Shown here in pieces: positions 46,998 to 58,387 of a stretch of 64,000 nt of DNA. Both the position numbers and the translations under genes were made by a program. This DNA is from Isoetes taiwanensis (Eukaryota; Streptophyta; Lycopodiopsida; Isoetales; Isoetaceae). A model generated the notes under the pieces. That model saw only the letters and a list, made by a program, of their open reading frames with translations. It ran no database searches and had not been told where the DNA came from. The stretch's first letter is position 1. Each line of letters begins with the position of its first letter. Location of the stretch: contig JAJEKV010000049.1 in assembly GCA_021234155.1 (NCBI GenBank), positions 3,749,487-3,813,486 on the forward strand. The letters are read 5' to 3'.

Positions 46998-48151
46998 TGT
47001 GACGCTCCCCGAACCTATACGATGCTCCATTGTATAAATACAAGAAGTTCCCCTCCCATGGCAATTACATCACCAAAAAAGGGCCCTCCGTCTATCTCGG
47101 ACCACCTGTGATGGCCAAGTATCCGAGTGAAGAACACGGAGGTGTCATTCGTCCCATGCCTTCTATGGGAATCATATATATCAGAATCATACATAAAAGT
47201 TAGCACCTAGCACATAATATATAAAATAATATGCCACCTTTAAGGGTGGCCCATCCATCAATAGCACAACACATCATAATAGTAGCAAACATAACAAATG
47301 CATCAGAAATGAAGAGTCTAATCCCCGTCTCAGACTCAATGGTGTCAACTGACAGGTAGGGCCTCCAGATACCACAGACAGAATAGTGGCAATGGCATTG
47401 GCTGGCATAGAACAATGGCTAGGGTAAGTCCACTCTATCCACCCCTCTTGTGCACACTTTGCGGATAGGCTGAATCATGCTATGGCGTAGTTGTAGCCTT
47501 CCGGGGACGCAATCTCATGGAATCAGTCTATGAGACTACTCCGGGTTACATCTCCCCGATCCGATGAGACAGGAAAAGGAGGAACCCCTTCCCAGAGCAT
47601 GGTGCTTCTATGGATGGATAGAGGATCGTGGCCCCACTGGAAGACCATACATCTGTACCCGACTTGAACCCCCCAAAATCTATAGGCCACCCTAGTGCAC
47701 CCATCGAGCCCCAGACGTCCCTTTAGGTACGTATCCTGTGATGCAGAAGGTCTCAGACCCATACCCCGCCCATATACAATGACCGACTATAGACTCAGCC
47801 ACTGTAGGGAGCCTTGTAGCCACACTAGGAAAAGGTCCCACCTCCACTTTACCACCATGATCCTTGTATGGTGTTCAACCACAGCATACCATCAACAGCC
47901 AAGAAGACTCTTGTGAACAGGCCGCATTTAATGGGATTTAAGGAATTATAGCTAGGAGCATCTCTTCTTCTACATAGCCTTTAGCTCTCTACCTTCCGTA
48001 ATTCCGCAAGCACAAGAGGTGCAGTAGAAGACTGCCATAATGCATAAATCCATTCATAACTTCAAATAGAACATCAATAAGAGATTAATCATCCATCTAA
48101 ATAACTAAGGGTTAATCTCTATCTAGAATCGCAAGCTAACTAAGCCTACTA
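46998..48151 (-). mobile_element. LTR remnant (probably minus-strand element)
   Basis: It begins TGTGACGCTCCCCGAACC, the form seen at the edge of many plant LTRs next to a reversed primer-binding site. There is no gag or pol. A second PBS-like word, TGGTATCTGAGC, lies at 48154-48165 in the opposite orientation, so the true orientation and length are uncertain. Confidence 0.45.
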
Positions 48152-48689
48152 ACTGGTATCTGAGCTAGATCTCCCATCTCACAGGTCTGCCATGCTCTGC
48201 TGGTTGAATAAGCCTCTTCCTCCCTCTCTAGCTGACCTCCAATTTGAATTGGGGCAAATTGGGGCTTAGGCGACCCAAAGTTAGCATCTCTACCTTGCCA
48301 AATCGATTTGGGCCAGGTGGCATTCCTTAAACTAAATTATTAACCTTACCTTACCTTGTTGATTACTAACATGAATTATTCATGGCGACGTTTCATGTAT
48401 TTGTACGTATAGCATATAAATATATGGAACATCACAACTGGAGTTTGTGGGATGTGTGTGCTAGGAGAAGTGCAAAATGAATACCGAAGTCCATATAGCT
48501 AGATTCTCTAGTAACACTCCTCTAGGTACCCTAGACTGAAAGCGTGACAACCATGACTTAAAGAGCTCAATGGTCATCTGCGCATCATATTACACTGCCG
48601 GGACGCCCCTTCTTCACATCTGCTTATGTAATATGCCTTCATTCTTTTACCTTGAAGATGTATAAGGGTAATATATACTCTTCAGCATT

Positions 48690-49420
48690 GACACATACCA
48701 AAATGCCCACTCTCTAGAGTTCATGACAGCTTCATTGACATCTCGTGCACTGCAATGATTTTCAAGCCCCTAACCTTGCCTGCCTTTATCCTAGTCTCAT
48801 CAGCATTTCAAATCCTAGAAAGGGAAAAAGCAAACTCATATTAGATGGCCTTGCGGCCGTTGTAGAATATGTCTAGGCTTGGCTAATTCATGGCAGGTGC
48901 TCTAGCCCTCTCCAATGTTTAGGCACTCCTCAAAGTTATATTGGGGTGCCTCTGCTTGAAGAGCTTCTTCCACTTGTTGCCTGGAAGACCAGCACTATCC
49001 AGTTGCTCTATTTTGGACTTAATTGCATATGGGGTAATTGCCATGCCCAAGTTTGCCCTCTCAAGATCCCAAGCAACTAGTTCTTCTTCCTGTTTGGGAT
49101 GAGGACATGGGGATGCTTCTTTTGTTTATGCGTAATTCTCTCGTATTGCCTCCCATTTGTCTTCTAGTGGCCTCTCTAATTGAAATGCCATATTCATTAA
49201 CCTCTTCCAGGATGTCCTCCATCTGTTGTTCCTTCCACTGGCCTTTCTTCGATGAAGAAGTCTGCATAACCATAGTCTTGTCGGGAGTTTGATACATCCT
49301 TCTCTTCCTCACCCGCTTTGCCCTAACCCTCTTGTTATTGGCAGGTACTTGAAGTGGCGCGGCATTGCCATACATGCTGTTCCATATGGTCTGCGCTATC
49401 GAGATAGTTGAAGCCCTCAA
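48690..49420 (-). pseudogene. pogo-like (CENP-B/DDE_1) transposase remnant
   Basis: The minus-strand frame 49061-49420 contains WKEQQMEDILEEVNEYGISI followed by REATRR, matching the psq-type helix-turn-helix of pogo/Tigger transposases. Just downstream, 49045-48930 reads GMAITPYAIKSKI and GLPGNKWKKLFKQRHPNITL, the CENP-B-type second helix-turn-helix. Near 48795 NADETRI stands where a NxDET catalytic motif is expected. Stops and frameshifts break it. Terminal inverted repeats were not found. Identification rests on motif order. Confidence 0.65.
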
Positions 49421-50343
49421 AGCCCTTGGTATGGTATTACAAAATGCAATTGAGATTCAAACATTTTGAACTATCAATCCACACCATTTGAGGGAGAAGA
49501 GATCTATTTGCCCGCCAATTCGATATCGAATGCATTGAATTCCCCCTAGCTCGATGAAATGGGCGAGCTTTTTGAAATGTCCTATATCTGACAAAAGGGC
49601 ACGAGATGGGTTCAAAGAGCCTAGACGATTGTGAGGTCACGGTTGACATATGGAACGGCATGGCACGATAGGAACTTATGTCATGCACGGTGTTAGGGCC
49701 CTACATGGGGTTATGAACTTGCGTTATGAACTTATTGGGGGTAGGATGCTAACAAGACCCTTAATCCCGCCGACGTGGGGAGCGATCATACCCTATAACC
49801 ACACAGAACAGTAAAGGTTGGTGAAGCACTAACTGATTTAGTACTCCAATGAAGGCACCTCAACCTCTTCATTGTTGCTCTTGGTACTATGGCAGACTTG
49901 CCCCTACAAATGTCTTGCTTCTTCCCAAATAAATGACAGATACTAAAGGAGTACCCTTATTTTTTTCCACCCATCAATGGCCCTTCAAGACAACCCTCAT
50001 CTTATGTGTCAAAATAAGATTCTAAATTTAACACATGCACACCTTCCCAAACTAAAACAAAGCCAAAGATCACTATGAATTCGAGAAGTTAAGTCCTCAA
50101 CATAATGTTCTAATTATTTTGTTTGGTATTTGGGGAGGGTATCTCACTGATGGTTGGGCCTAGATTTTGGGGGCATATGTATGCAAAACCGTAGTCAAGA
50201 GTGTATTTTTTGAGTGATTTGAGCTGCTTGTTGGCCAGTCAAAATAGCAATGCGAAATTGGCTATGGGATGTGATTATTTTGGTGTTGATCTGCATGGTT
50301 TCACGATAGAAGGATAAGAAGACATGCTGCTTTCTTTTTTCAG
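49421..50343. other. Intergenic, nothing recognised
   Basis: One minus-strand open stretch (49437-49688) directly upstream of the pogo-like remnant could be part of it but has no motif. Confidence 0.35.
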
Positions 50344-50344
50344 C

Positions 50345-50395
50345 AGGGGTTTCGGCATGGGCATGGGCAGGGGCAGGGGCAGGGTTTCAGCAGGG
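50345..50395 (+). repeat. G-rich simple repeat
   Basis: GGGCATGGGCAGGGGCAGGG followed by GCAGGGTTTCAGCAGGGG; short G-rich words only. Confidence 0.6.
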
Positions 50396-50455
50396 GTTTT
50401 GGCAGGCAGGCTTCTGAATGATAGTGCTTGCTTCTGAATGATAGGGCATTCTGGC

Positions 50456-50544
50456 CCAGGATGGCTCGAAGTCCAGGATGATTCCAGCCCAGGATGGCTC
50501 GAAGTCCAGGATGATTCCAGCCCAGGATGGCTCGAAGTCTAGGA
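50456..50544 (+). repeat. 33-bp tandem repeat, 2.7 copies
   Basis: Unit CCAGGATGGCTCGAAGTCCA followed by GGATGATTCCAGC; starts at 50456, 50489 and 50522 with one substitution in the last copy. Confidence 0.85.
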
Positions 50545-51362
50545 TCCATAGTTCGGTGGTCATAGCTGGAGTTAGAGCATGGCCAAAGATGGCTTTGTAT
50601 TTTTCAGGGGCCATAGCTGGAATTAGAGCAGGGTTTATATGATTTGTCCAGCCATGATTTCTCAGGGAGTTTGCACCATTGGCATTTTTCCTTTGGATCC
50701 TTTGATTTGTGTTTTGTGTTTCTGGTGAAATCCCACAGTAGGAGAATCCGGTTTTGAACAGGCGGCATAGAGAATCTGGTCTGCTTGGGCAGTGCCTGTT
50801 GTTGTTGATTGCTCTGCCGGTGTTAGCTTTAAACATGTTTTGTCCGGTCTTTCTTAACAATTTTTGTCCGGATTTTTCAATAAATATATGGGTAACTCAA
50901 AAGAAACAATTATCCTTCTGTGTGTTAACTTGGCATGAATTCCTCCTTCATTGCACTATTGTAAGAGGCCATATCCTTTACAACACTGTGCTCTATCTTT
51001 CCACTACTCAAGATGTTCCACAAGCCTGCCCCAAATGGGGTGGACTAATCACTCTCTCTGCTTACTCTCATATACCAGTATAGATTTAGCTCCAACACTG
51101 CCCAATTAGTAATCAAGAAACCTAGTCTCCTGTCCTGAGTTCCTTTGTTCAATCTTCATACAGTTTATTTTAATTTGCACCCATTGTAAAATCTAATCTG
51201 CTCCAGCTGGAATGAAGGCGGTTGACTTCATGAGAAGTCCAGGCCGGTGCTTTCAGCCGGAATAGGTAGCATTGAAGAGCCACATCCGATTAGAATGCAA
51301 AGGCCCACGTACCCAATCTGTCTACATAGTTCGTATTTGATATAAAAGCACACAATATAGAA
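50545..51362. other. Intergenic, nothing recognised
   Basis: Short reading frames only. Confidence 0.4.
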
Positions 51363-51372
51363 GCTCTGATAT
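51363..51372 (-). other. Degenerate primer-binding-site-like sequence at the left LTR
   Basis: GCTCTGATAT lies 11 bases left of the left LTR edge, at the place the PBS occupies beside the right LTR. Confidence 0.35.
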
Positions 51373-51383
51373 CTTGTTCATGA

Positions 51384-51585
51384 TAGAAATTAGAGCCTGG
51401 GATTCGAACCCAAGAAAGCCGGTCTCTGCCTCCTCCACCAGATAATAGTCGAGTTACTTCAGGCAAATAAATCCATCACCTTGCACTTCCGATTCAACCA
51501 CAAATTGCAGGATACACAATCCAAATCTTGCCCCACCAGTCTCTGAATCAGCTGCTCTTCAGCCCAACTTCTTCTGCTGCCACAG
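51384..51585 (-). repeat. Copia LTR, left copy (truncated)
   Basis: It starts TGATAGAAATTAGAGCCTGG and follows 59189-59430 closely, lacking a few short stretches (for example ACTCAATAATCA). It ends abruptly at about 51585, where it abuts coding sequence of the element. Confidence 0.75.
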
Positions 51586-52931
51586 CAGTGCGCCCAACCT
51601 GGATTGTTCAAATACCTACTCAAAAAGTTCACGGCAAATGCTATATCGGGCCTTGTAGCATTGGCGACATAAGATAAACTTCCTATGAGCTCCCTGTACG
51701 GTATTTTTTTCATTTGCTTTCTCTCTTCTTCAGTCCTAGGACACATACTTCCACAGATCTTATTATTGACCACTAGCGGCGTAAACTTTCTTCAAACAAC
51801 CAAGATCACTCATCTGGAATCTGGCTTTTAGGATGGTCTTGCATTCATCCAAAAACTTTCTATTGCTTGCACTCATTATGCAGTCATCAACATATAAAGC
51901 AATAATGCAGAAATCATCACTTGCCTTTCTGTTATATAAATTTCCTTCCATTCACACATACATACCATTGTCGAGCCGCTTTTCTGAGCCCATATACCAC
52001 CTTCTTCAACTTGCAAACCTTATTCCCTTGCACCTCAAATCCAATTGGTTGTTCCATGAAAATTTCCTCCTCTAAGTCTCCATTCAAAAATGCTGTTTTA
52101 ACATCCATATGATCAAGATCGAGCTCATGCTCCACTGCAAGCGCTATTAAAGCTCTCAAACTTGTTAGTTTAACAATTGGTGAGAATGTATCATGATAAT
52201 CTATACCTTCTTTCTGAGTAAAACCTTGTGCAACCAATCTTGCCTTGTATCTTTCAATTTCACCATCAGGTCCCTTTTTTAATTTAAAGATCCACTTACA
52301 CCCTACCACATTTTTCATTATCGGACGGGTTATAAGATCATAGGTACCTGTCAATTTGAACGAGTCTAACTCCTCCTTCATTGCTTTCTGCCATTTACTT
52401 GCATTTGGTGAGTTAACAGCTTCCTCATATGATTTGGGCTCTGCAATACATAACATAGACGGCAGCCGGCTCTTACGTATATTAATCCCTAATTCATATT
52501 CCCTAAACCTTGTTGGTTGCCTACGTTCACGAGTGCTTCTCCCACGCTCATCTTTTCCATACTTTGACGTGTCAAAAGATACCTCCTCCTTCAATTTCTC
52601 TGCATCGCTTTTTTGTGTACGGGTTTCTTCCACCAACGGCTCTTCTACATTTACTTCTCCTAAATCCACTGCTCGATCTTCAGTCTGTTCTTCCAAACTT
52701 ACTTCCATACTCCGATCTTCCATTTCTGTAGCTTCATCTTCTATATTCTCCTCTACGACACTATCTTCCACCTCCTGGGCCTGAACAACCTCTGTTTGAT
52801 ATTCTTCCGTTCTTTTATTTTCGTCATTGTCATTATCATCGTCATCAAACCAACCTTCTGGGCCCCAAGGCTGGTTTGCCAAGTTTCCTTCCTCCTTATG
52901 CGGCATATTTTGCTTCACCATTCTATCCTTA
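51586..52931 (-). pseudogene. Copia reverse transcriptase (frameshifted)
   Basis: The frame 51932-52921 begins with the acidic linker after integrase and carries the RVT_2 domain: WQKAMKEELDSFKLTGTYDL, GCKWIFKLKKGPDGEIERYK, ARLVAQGFTQKEGIDYHDTF, DHMDVKTAFLNGDLEEEIFM and the start of LKKVVYGLRKAARQWY. A frameshift leads into 51763-51951 with the catalytic IIALYVDDCIMSASN, and another into the part ending IPYRELIGSLSYVANATRPD and FAVNFLSRYLNNPGWAH. At least two frameshifts; RNase H absent. Inactive. Confidence 0.85.
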
Positions 52932-52942
52932 CTAGTAACGGT

Positions 52943-52959
52943 GCCCAGCGTTGCTGGGC
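52943..52959 (-). other. Helitron 3' terminal hairpin
   Basis: Perfect 7-bp stem with a 3-base loop, ending 11 bases before the CTAG terminus, at the distance usual for Helitron 3' ends. Confidence 0.85.
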
Positions 52960-52999
52960 TTTTGTTGGAAGTTTGTAAATATTTTGGCTTGGTTATGAA

Positions 53000-55059
53000 C
53001 TCGCGCCATCATCCTTAGTATACATAAAGATCATAGCTACATGCTCAAAATGTTGTGGCGAGAAACTAATGTCAAAATATATGTAAATGTAGAAAAATTG
53101 CACAGCATTGCTAAGAAAGAAGGCAGTTAATTGGCTAAATATTGTAGAATACATGTAGCATTAGCATTGGCTTGGTGCCAATGTAGGTAGATGGTATTGG
53201 GGTTTCTTAGCAAACAAAGTGAGATGTAATTGGGGTTTTCCAAAAGCCTAAATGTTTTTTATTGGGGCTTCAGAATGTTCTATGTACCAAACTTGAGAAT
53301 TCCATGTCTTTGTTGTAGGAAACCACTTTATCCAACCTATGTTCCATGAAAGTATAAAAAGGATTATAATGCATAAACTCAAACAAACATTCCCACATTG
53401 TAATAAACTGGCTCTATGAGGAACGACTACAAAACCCTAAATATGATGACATGAGAAAATGAACAAATAGAACAAAACCCTACGACGACGACAACAACAA
53501 CATCAACAACAACATTCCAATATGGTATAAATTAAAGCAAACTCATATTGTGGAGCTTGATTGATGCCCAATATAAAGTACTTCTCTAGATTATCAAAAT
53601 AGAGAAGGAAGGAAAAGCGGAGGAAGGGGGAGGGGGAGTTGTTATAGAGTTGTTTATATAGCTTTTTTTTCCTACTTACTATATATTGCATCACACTACA
53701 ACATCACATTTTAAGGATTTAAATGCATATGACATCTCTTTTTTCAAGTATTATGGCTTATGTTTGTGAGGTTGAATCCCAGCCGTGGATCTGGAGCATA
53801 TCCTGGGTACGATGCCAGATCAGTGGCCAACATCTTTTTGGAGAAAAAATGGCTTGCCATTTCCTAAGGTCTCCATGGAACTCTTGGCAGACCATGCATA
53901 TCCCGGATACGCCGGAAACGTCCCTCCCCTGTGCCGCAATGGTCACAACCGCCAGCCATCCATCTGCTCCGCCAGGCATGTTACTATTTGATGGCCTCGC
54001 ATGATCGACAACAGATCTTCATCAACAGAAGGCCCAGATCTTCATCAACAGGAGGCCTCCGCTACAATGATGGCCACCCTATTAAACAACCTACGCTGCT
54101 CCCCACACTCCCTGCCACACGCTTTGCAATCCCGCCCACAATCACGCTTTGCCTTTGAAGCTTTGCCCTGTCTCCCGCCTACTCTCCCACCTTTGATGCC
54201 TTTGATGCCTTCAAAGATCATTCTTATTTTTTTCACAGATTATTCTTATTCTTTCATGCCTTTGGTGCCTTTGATGCCTTTGATGCATTGCCTGCATGCC
54301 TTCCGCAGCTGCATCTCCCCTATTCAGCTCCAAGAACCGGCCCTGCACAATCCGCCCCTGCTCTGCGCTAAAAATAGATAGCGGCGTGAAGACTTATCCA
54401 CGTCCTAGAAATCCGAGCTCCTAACAATAGCAAAAAAAAAAACATCCAAAACAGCCCAAAATAAGTGACCACTAAATGCAATTAAGCTGCTCAAACATGC
54501 CAAAATATACCCTTTTTCATACAATACGACATCAAAATCATAGTCCTAACCACCAAACTAAAATCGCAGAAGTTTATATGACATGTGGGCCAAAGTATTT
54601 TTCTTAGAGAAGCCTATTTGTGCAAACAAATATTGATGCTTGATAAGTTCCGCAATGGGGCCAAAATATTCTTCTAAGAGAAGCCTTTATATGCCAACAA
54701 CTATTGATGCTTGATAAGTTCTGCAATGGGTACTGTGCATCTATCCTAGACCGAAAGCATAATACTGCACTTATTTATTTTGCTGAAAATGTAGGAAGTA
54801 CTAACATTAAGAAATATTGTTGTCCATAATGCCTAAATGCGAAATAAGAATGAACATTGTGGATGAATTATGTGGATATTTTATGAATTATTTGCAATGA
54901 ATTTTGGAACTAACTTTGTGAGATGTGATAAGACAGTAAGTCACATCTCAAATGCATTATAATTTGTTCATTATAATTTGTAGGTAGAAACCGAATTCCA
55001 ATTCCTGAGGATTGATGTTTAAACCACTTATGTCACTTGTCACTTGAAGAAATTACAAA
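53000..55059. other. Helitron interior without recognised genes
   Basis: AT-rich 53000-53700; a GC-richer stretch 53750-54380 with overlapping open frames and CTTTGATGCCTTTGATGCC repeats around 54195-54295; AT-rich again to 55060. No domain seen. Parts may be further captured host sequence. Confidence 0.35.
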
Positions 55060-56265
55060 GTGTGTAGCACATCAGGCATTAGAGACCTGGTTGGATCTAA
55101 AAGGCAATGCCTTCTAGTCTTTGTGATAATTGCACTACTGAATATAGCAAATTCAGGCCCAGCAATTGACGATTCAGGCAGAGCAAATTTGCGACATATA
55201 GATGCAGGCAAATCAATACCTGAGAAGCTAAGCAATGCAAAATCGAGTCAGAAAAGGTTAGAGGCCCTAAAATCTAGCCTCACAACGTTCAGCCTTCATG
55301 GGAGGCAGTTAGATACTACATACAGATCCAAAATTTTATATGCAGAGGAGTATTTGATGGAGGTGCTAGTAGGAACTCCAGCAAAGAAGTTCACAGCAAT
55401 TCTTGACACAGGAAGCGATATAGTTTGGTTTAAATGCAACCCTTGCAACGCCTGCGAAAGCACGGATTCTGCGTCTTGCAATTCATGCCCTCCAACTGTG
55501 CTATACCATGCAATTCAACACAATGTTCTTATCTGCCTGAAGTAACATGTTCAGAAGCTGAAAGTGGTACTTGTGATTACCACTATGGATATGCCGATGA
55601 GTCATACAACAATGGACAGTATGTATCAGAAGCTCTTCATTTGCTTTCGGACTCCGGTCCTTCGCAACCTTTTGATGTGGTTGTAGGCTGTGCCATACAC
55701 TCACTGGGGACTTCAGTGGTGGAGATGGGCTGGTTGGATTTGGGATGGGATCCTCTTCCTTGATATCTCAAGTTTCTTCACTGGATGGAAAATTCTCTTA
55801 CTGCCTCACTAGCTATACTGAAAGCAACGACAGTGTATTGCTTCTTGGCGATTCTTCTGCCACCTCAGATCCTTCAGTTAGCTCTACCCCTATCCTGCAA
55901 TCTTCAAGCCAGCTTTACTATGTCAAACTCAAGAGCATCACTCAAGATGCCTTCGTCAATACCTTGCCTGACCCGTGTTGCTCAACTATAAGGGTTTTGA
56001 TGTCTGCTTTAATATGTCAGGGGTTTCTTCTTCTGTTCAATTCCCTTCTCTCAGCTTCCAATTTGATGGGGCTTTATTGAACCCTCCTCAGACAAATTAC
56101 TTGGCTTTTGTTGATTCTGCTAAGACCATCAAGTGCTTGTTGCTCACTCCTGCAGATGATGGTCTGGGAATTATTGGGAACATATTGCAGCAGAATTACC
56201 TTGTTGCCCATGATATTACCGGGATGAAGCTTTCGTTTCTCGAAAAAAACTGCAATGACGTTTGA
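55060..56265 (+). pseudogene. Captured pepsin-type (A1) aspartic protease gene, broken
   Basis: A plant nepenthesin/CND41-like protease, probably secreted originally. The N-terminal frame (55060-55545) has a hydrophobic signal-like segment (CLLVFVIIALLNIANS), a propeptide, YLMEVLVGTPAKKFTAILDT and the first catalytic site DTGSDIVWFKCNPC. After a frameshift near 55500, 55434-55763 gives CDYHYGYADESYNNGQYVSE and FDVVVGC. After another near 55745 come SSSLISQVSSLDGKFSYCL and YYVKLKSIT. The second catalytic site (DSGT type) is missing: sequence passes from FVNTLPDPCCST directly toward the C-terminal part (55975-56265) with GFDVCFN, FPSLSFQFDGALL and LGIIGNILQQNYLVAHD. No introns are seen. Two or more frameshifts and the lost Asp make it inactive. 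It lies opposite in strand to its Helitron carrier. Confidence 0.85.
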
Positions 56266-57329
56266 AAATGTCAATTTGTGGTACATACTGGGTGAATATG
56301 TGGTATATAATTTGGCAGATTAATCGTATATAAACTTATAAAATAAATTTACCTTGCCCATTCACGTTTTGCAAATCTGGGCTGTAAACCCTAGGATGAT
56401 CTTGCTCTCCATATTGTACAATACATATCAAACTGTTCGGCTTTTGCATCAAATGATTTACATTAGACAGTGCTGAGAAACTTGATCTTTCCATGTTTCC
56501 ACATTTTGTGTGCATGTTTTAGCTGTATACATGCAAATCTTCGTAAATGGAGCCTTTGCGGATGCTTGATGTCAACAGGGTATTCACATTTCCTGCATCA
56601 AGCAATAACTCCAAGCTAAAATTTGCTTATAACAAAAGAAGAATAAACAGGGCAAAGCTTTAACATCACATACCTTGTAACAATCTGTCATGTGGGCTTC
56701 ATATGCTCTGCTTGGCGCAAAAACCCTTTGCACAAAACCCAAATTATTCAGATAAGACATGACCTTAAGAAAAACTCGATACTTGAGTTATGCTGCCCTC
56801 AAAATTGCAGCATGTGAATGGCTGCTAGTCCTTGCACTTGCTCTGCCAAGCAAACCCAATCATATTCATAATTTTAGGATTTAGTACGATTTCAGAATTT
56901 AGAGAAACTCAAAAGCATACACTGACCTCTTCTTGCCACAACTCTCTGGAGACTTCAGAAATTAGACTCGACCCTGCAGAAATTACCACCAAAACTTATT
57001 ACAATTCCATGCTCAAGTTTTAGATTCCGCATATCCAAGCTCGAGATTCATGTGAATAGACCTTCTGATGCCCTTAACCCATTCCCTGATAGACGTTTCC
57101 TTTGCTTTGTCCAGCCAAAGCAGATAAACATGACAATTTGCAACACAGCAATGGGCACACGCAGGAGTCCTACCGGAAGCAAAGCCAGGCAAATCCGACG
57201 CATGTGTCTGCAAAAAATCGCGAGCTGCCTTTGTATGCAGCACATGAGATTAGCAAACCCTAGAACAAAGGCCGCGTAGTTTGGCCTTTTTCTTTTTGAA
57301 TTAATCGTGGACGTCCAAGCAAGAGCTAA
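56266..57329. other. Helitron interior, unassigned
   Basis: Probable 3' flank of the captured gene up to about 56500, then sequence with only short open frames. Confidence 0.35.
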
Positions 57330-57602
57330 TAGGGGTGGCCACATGCAATATTTGCTGCCTCCACCTCCGTATCTCAATTTCATACGAGAGCGGATACCAG
57401 AGAGGTGAAGAGTGGCAGAATAAAGGGGGAAGAGCTTCAGAAGAGAGGGGAACCAGCAGATTGCACTAATTTTTGTGGATGCTCCCCTGCAAGAATTAAA
57501 GATTGAAAACTGGCCTCCGACTTCAAGATGGAGGCCTCCACTTCCGTTTTTGCCTCAAAATCTGCCGTTGAAGGCAGAAAAATGATCATGTGGCCACCCC
57601 TA
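57330..57602. mobile_element. Inverted-repeat (MITE-like) element inside the Helitron
   Basis: TAGGGGTGGCCACATG at 57330-57345 is inverted at 57587-57602 (CATGTGGCCACCCCTA). The TAGGGGTGGC start is common among hAT-type MITEs. No 8-bp target duplication could be matched. Confidence 0.5.
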
Positions 57603-57687
57603 ATGGCTGCCATCTGATTTGTGGCTCGAACGATCTTAGCCCTTCAAATTAGGGCGTGGTCCATTACACAACATTATAATATAAAGA

Positions 57688-58383
57688 TAAAATTTGGTTT
57701 CATCAAATACTACATCCCGACTTACATAAATTTTTCTGGTCTTGGGGTCATACAATCTATACCCTTGGTCCTCATAACCAACTAGATATGTTTCTACACT
57801 TCGATCATCTAGCTTGGAACGCAGTTCTTCTGGCACATGCATGTATGCTAAACAACCATATGTATGTAACCGCTCTACAGATTGCTTTCTAGCAGACCAC
57901 ACCTCCTCTGGAATTCTCCCTCTAATACCTGCAGATGGTATAGCTTATTCTGAATGTAACATGCTACCTGATCGCTACGCCTATGTGTAATTAGGGGAAA
58001 CTCGCATGTTTCAACATTGATCTCACAGCATTCATTAGAGTTCTGTTCTTTCACTCAGTAATACCGTTCTGCTGTGGAGTATACCTGCAAGTAAACTGAC
58101 GCCGTATTCCCTTTTCTCGACAAAACTGCATGAATGCACCTGATAGATACTCTCCCCTTGAATCTGAACGCAGCCGCTTCAACTGCCTGGACGTCTCACG
58201 TTCAGCTTCAGCTAAGTATAATTGAAATGCTTGGAATGCTTGATCTTTAGATTTTAAAAAGTAACACTTCGCCCTTCTGGAAAAATCATCAATAAATGTA
58301 ATGAAGTATGTTTTACCGCTCATACTCTCTACACGCATTGGGCCACACAAATCTGAATGCACCAAATTCAAAATGCCTAAGGT
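57688..58383 (-). pseudogene. Copia integrase (frameshifted)
   Basis: ILNLVHSDLCGPMRVESMSG and FITFIDDFSRRAKCYFLKSK carry the first Asp block, LRSDSRGEYLSGAFMQFCRE the second Asp, and YTPQQNGITE the Glu, followed at once by a stop. After a broken stretch (57903-58050) the frame 57688-57902 gives WSARKQSVERLHTYGCLAYM and YDPKTRKIYVSRDVVFDETK, the usual end of Copia integrase. The Helitron begins just after this. Confidence 0.8.
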
Positions 58384-58387
58384 TTTA

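Larger units (their letters stand above)
52932..57687 (-). mobile_element. Non-autonomous Helitron, 4756 bp, inserted in the Copia element
   Basis: The 5' end, on the minus strand at 57687, reads TCTTTATATTATAATG, preceded by A. The 3' end has the hairpin GCCCAGC-AAC-GCTGGGC (52959-52943), seven bases, then CTAG (52935-52932), followed by host T. This is the canonical TC...hairpin...CTRR structure inserted between A and T without target duplication. Removing the interval leaves the Copia coding frame uninterrupted across the junction. It contains no Rep/helicase, but carries a plus-strand aspartic-protease pseudogene and a 273-bp inverted-repeat element. Confidence 0.85.
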
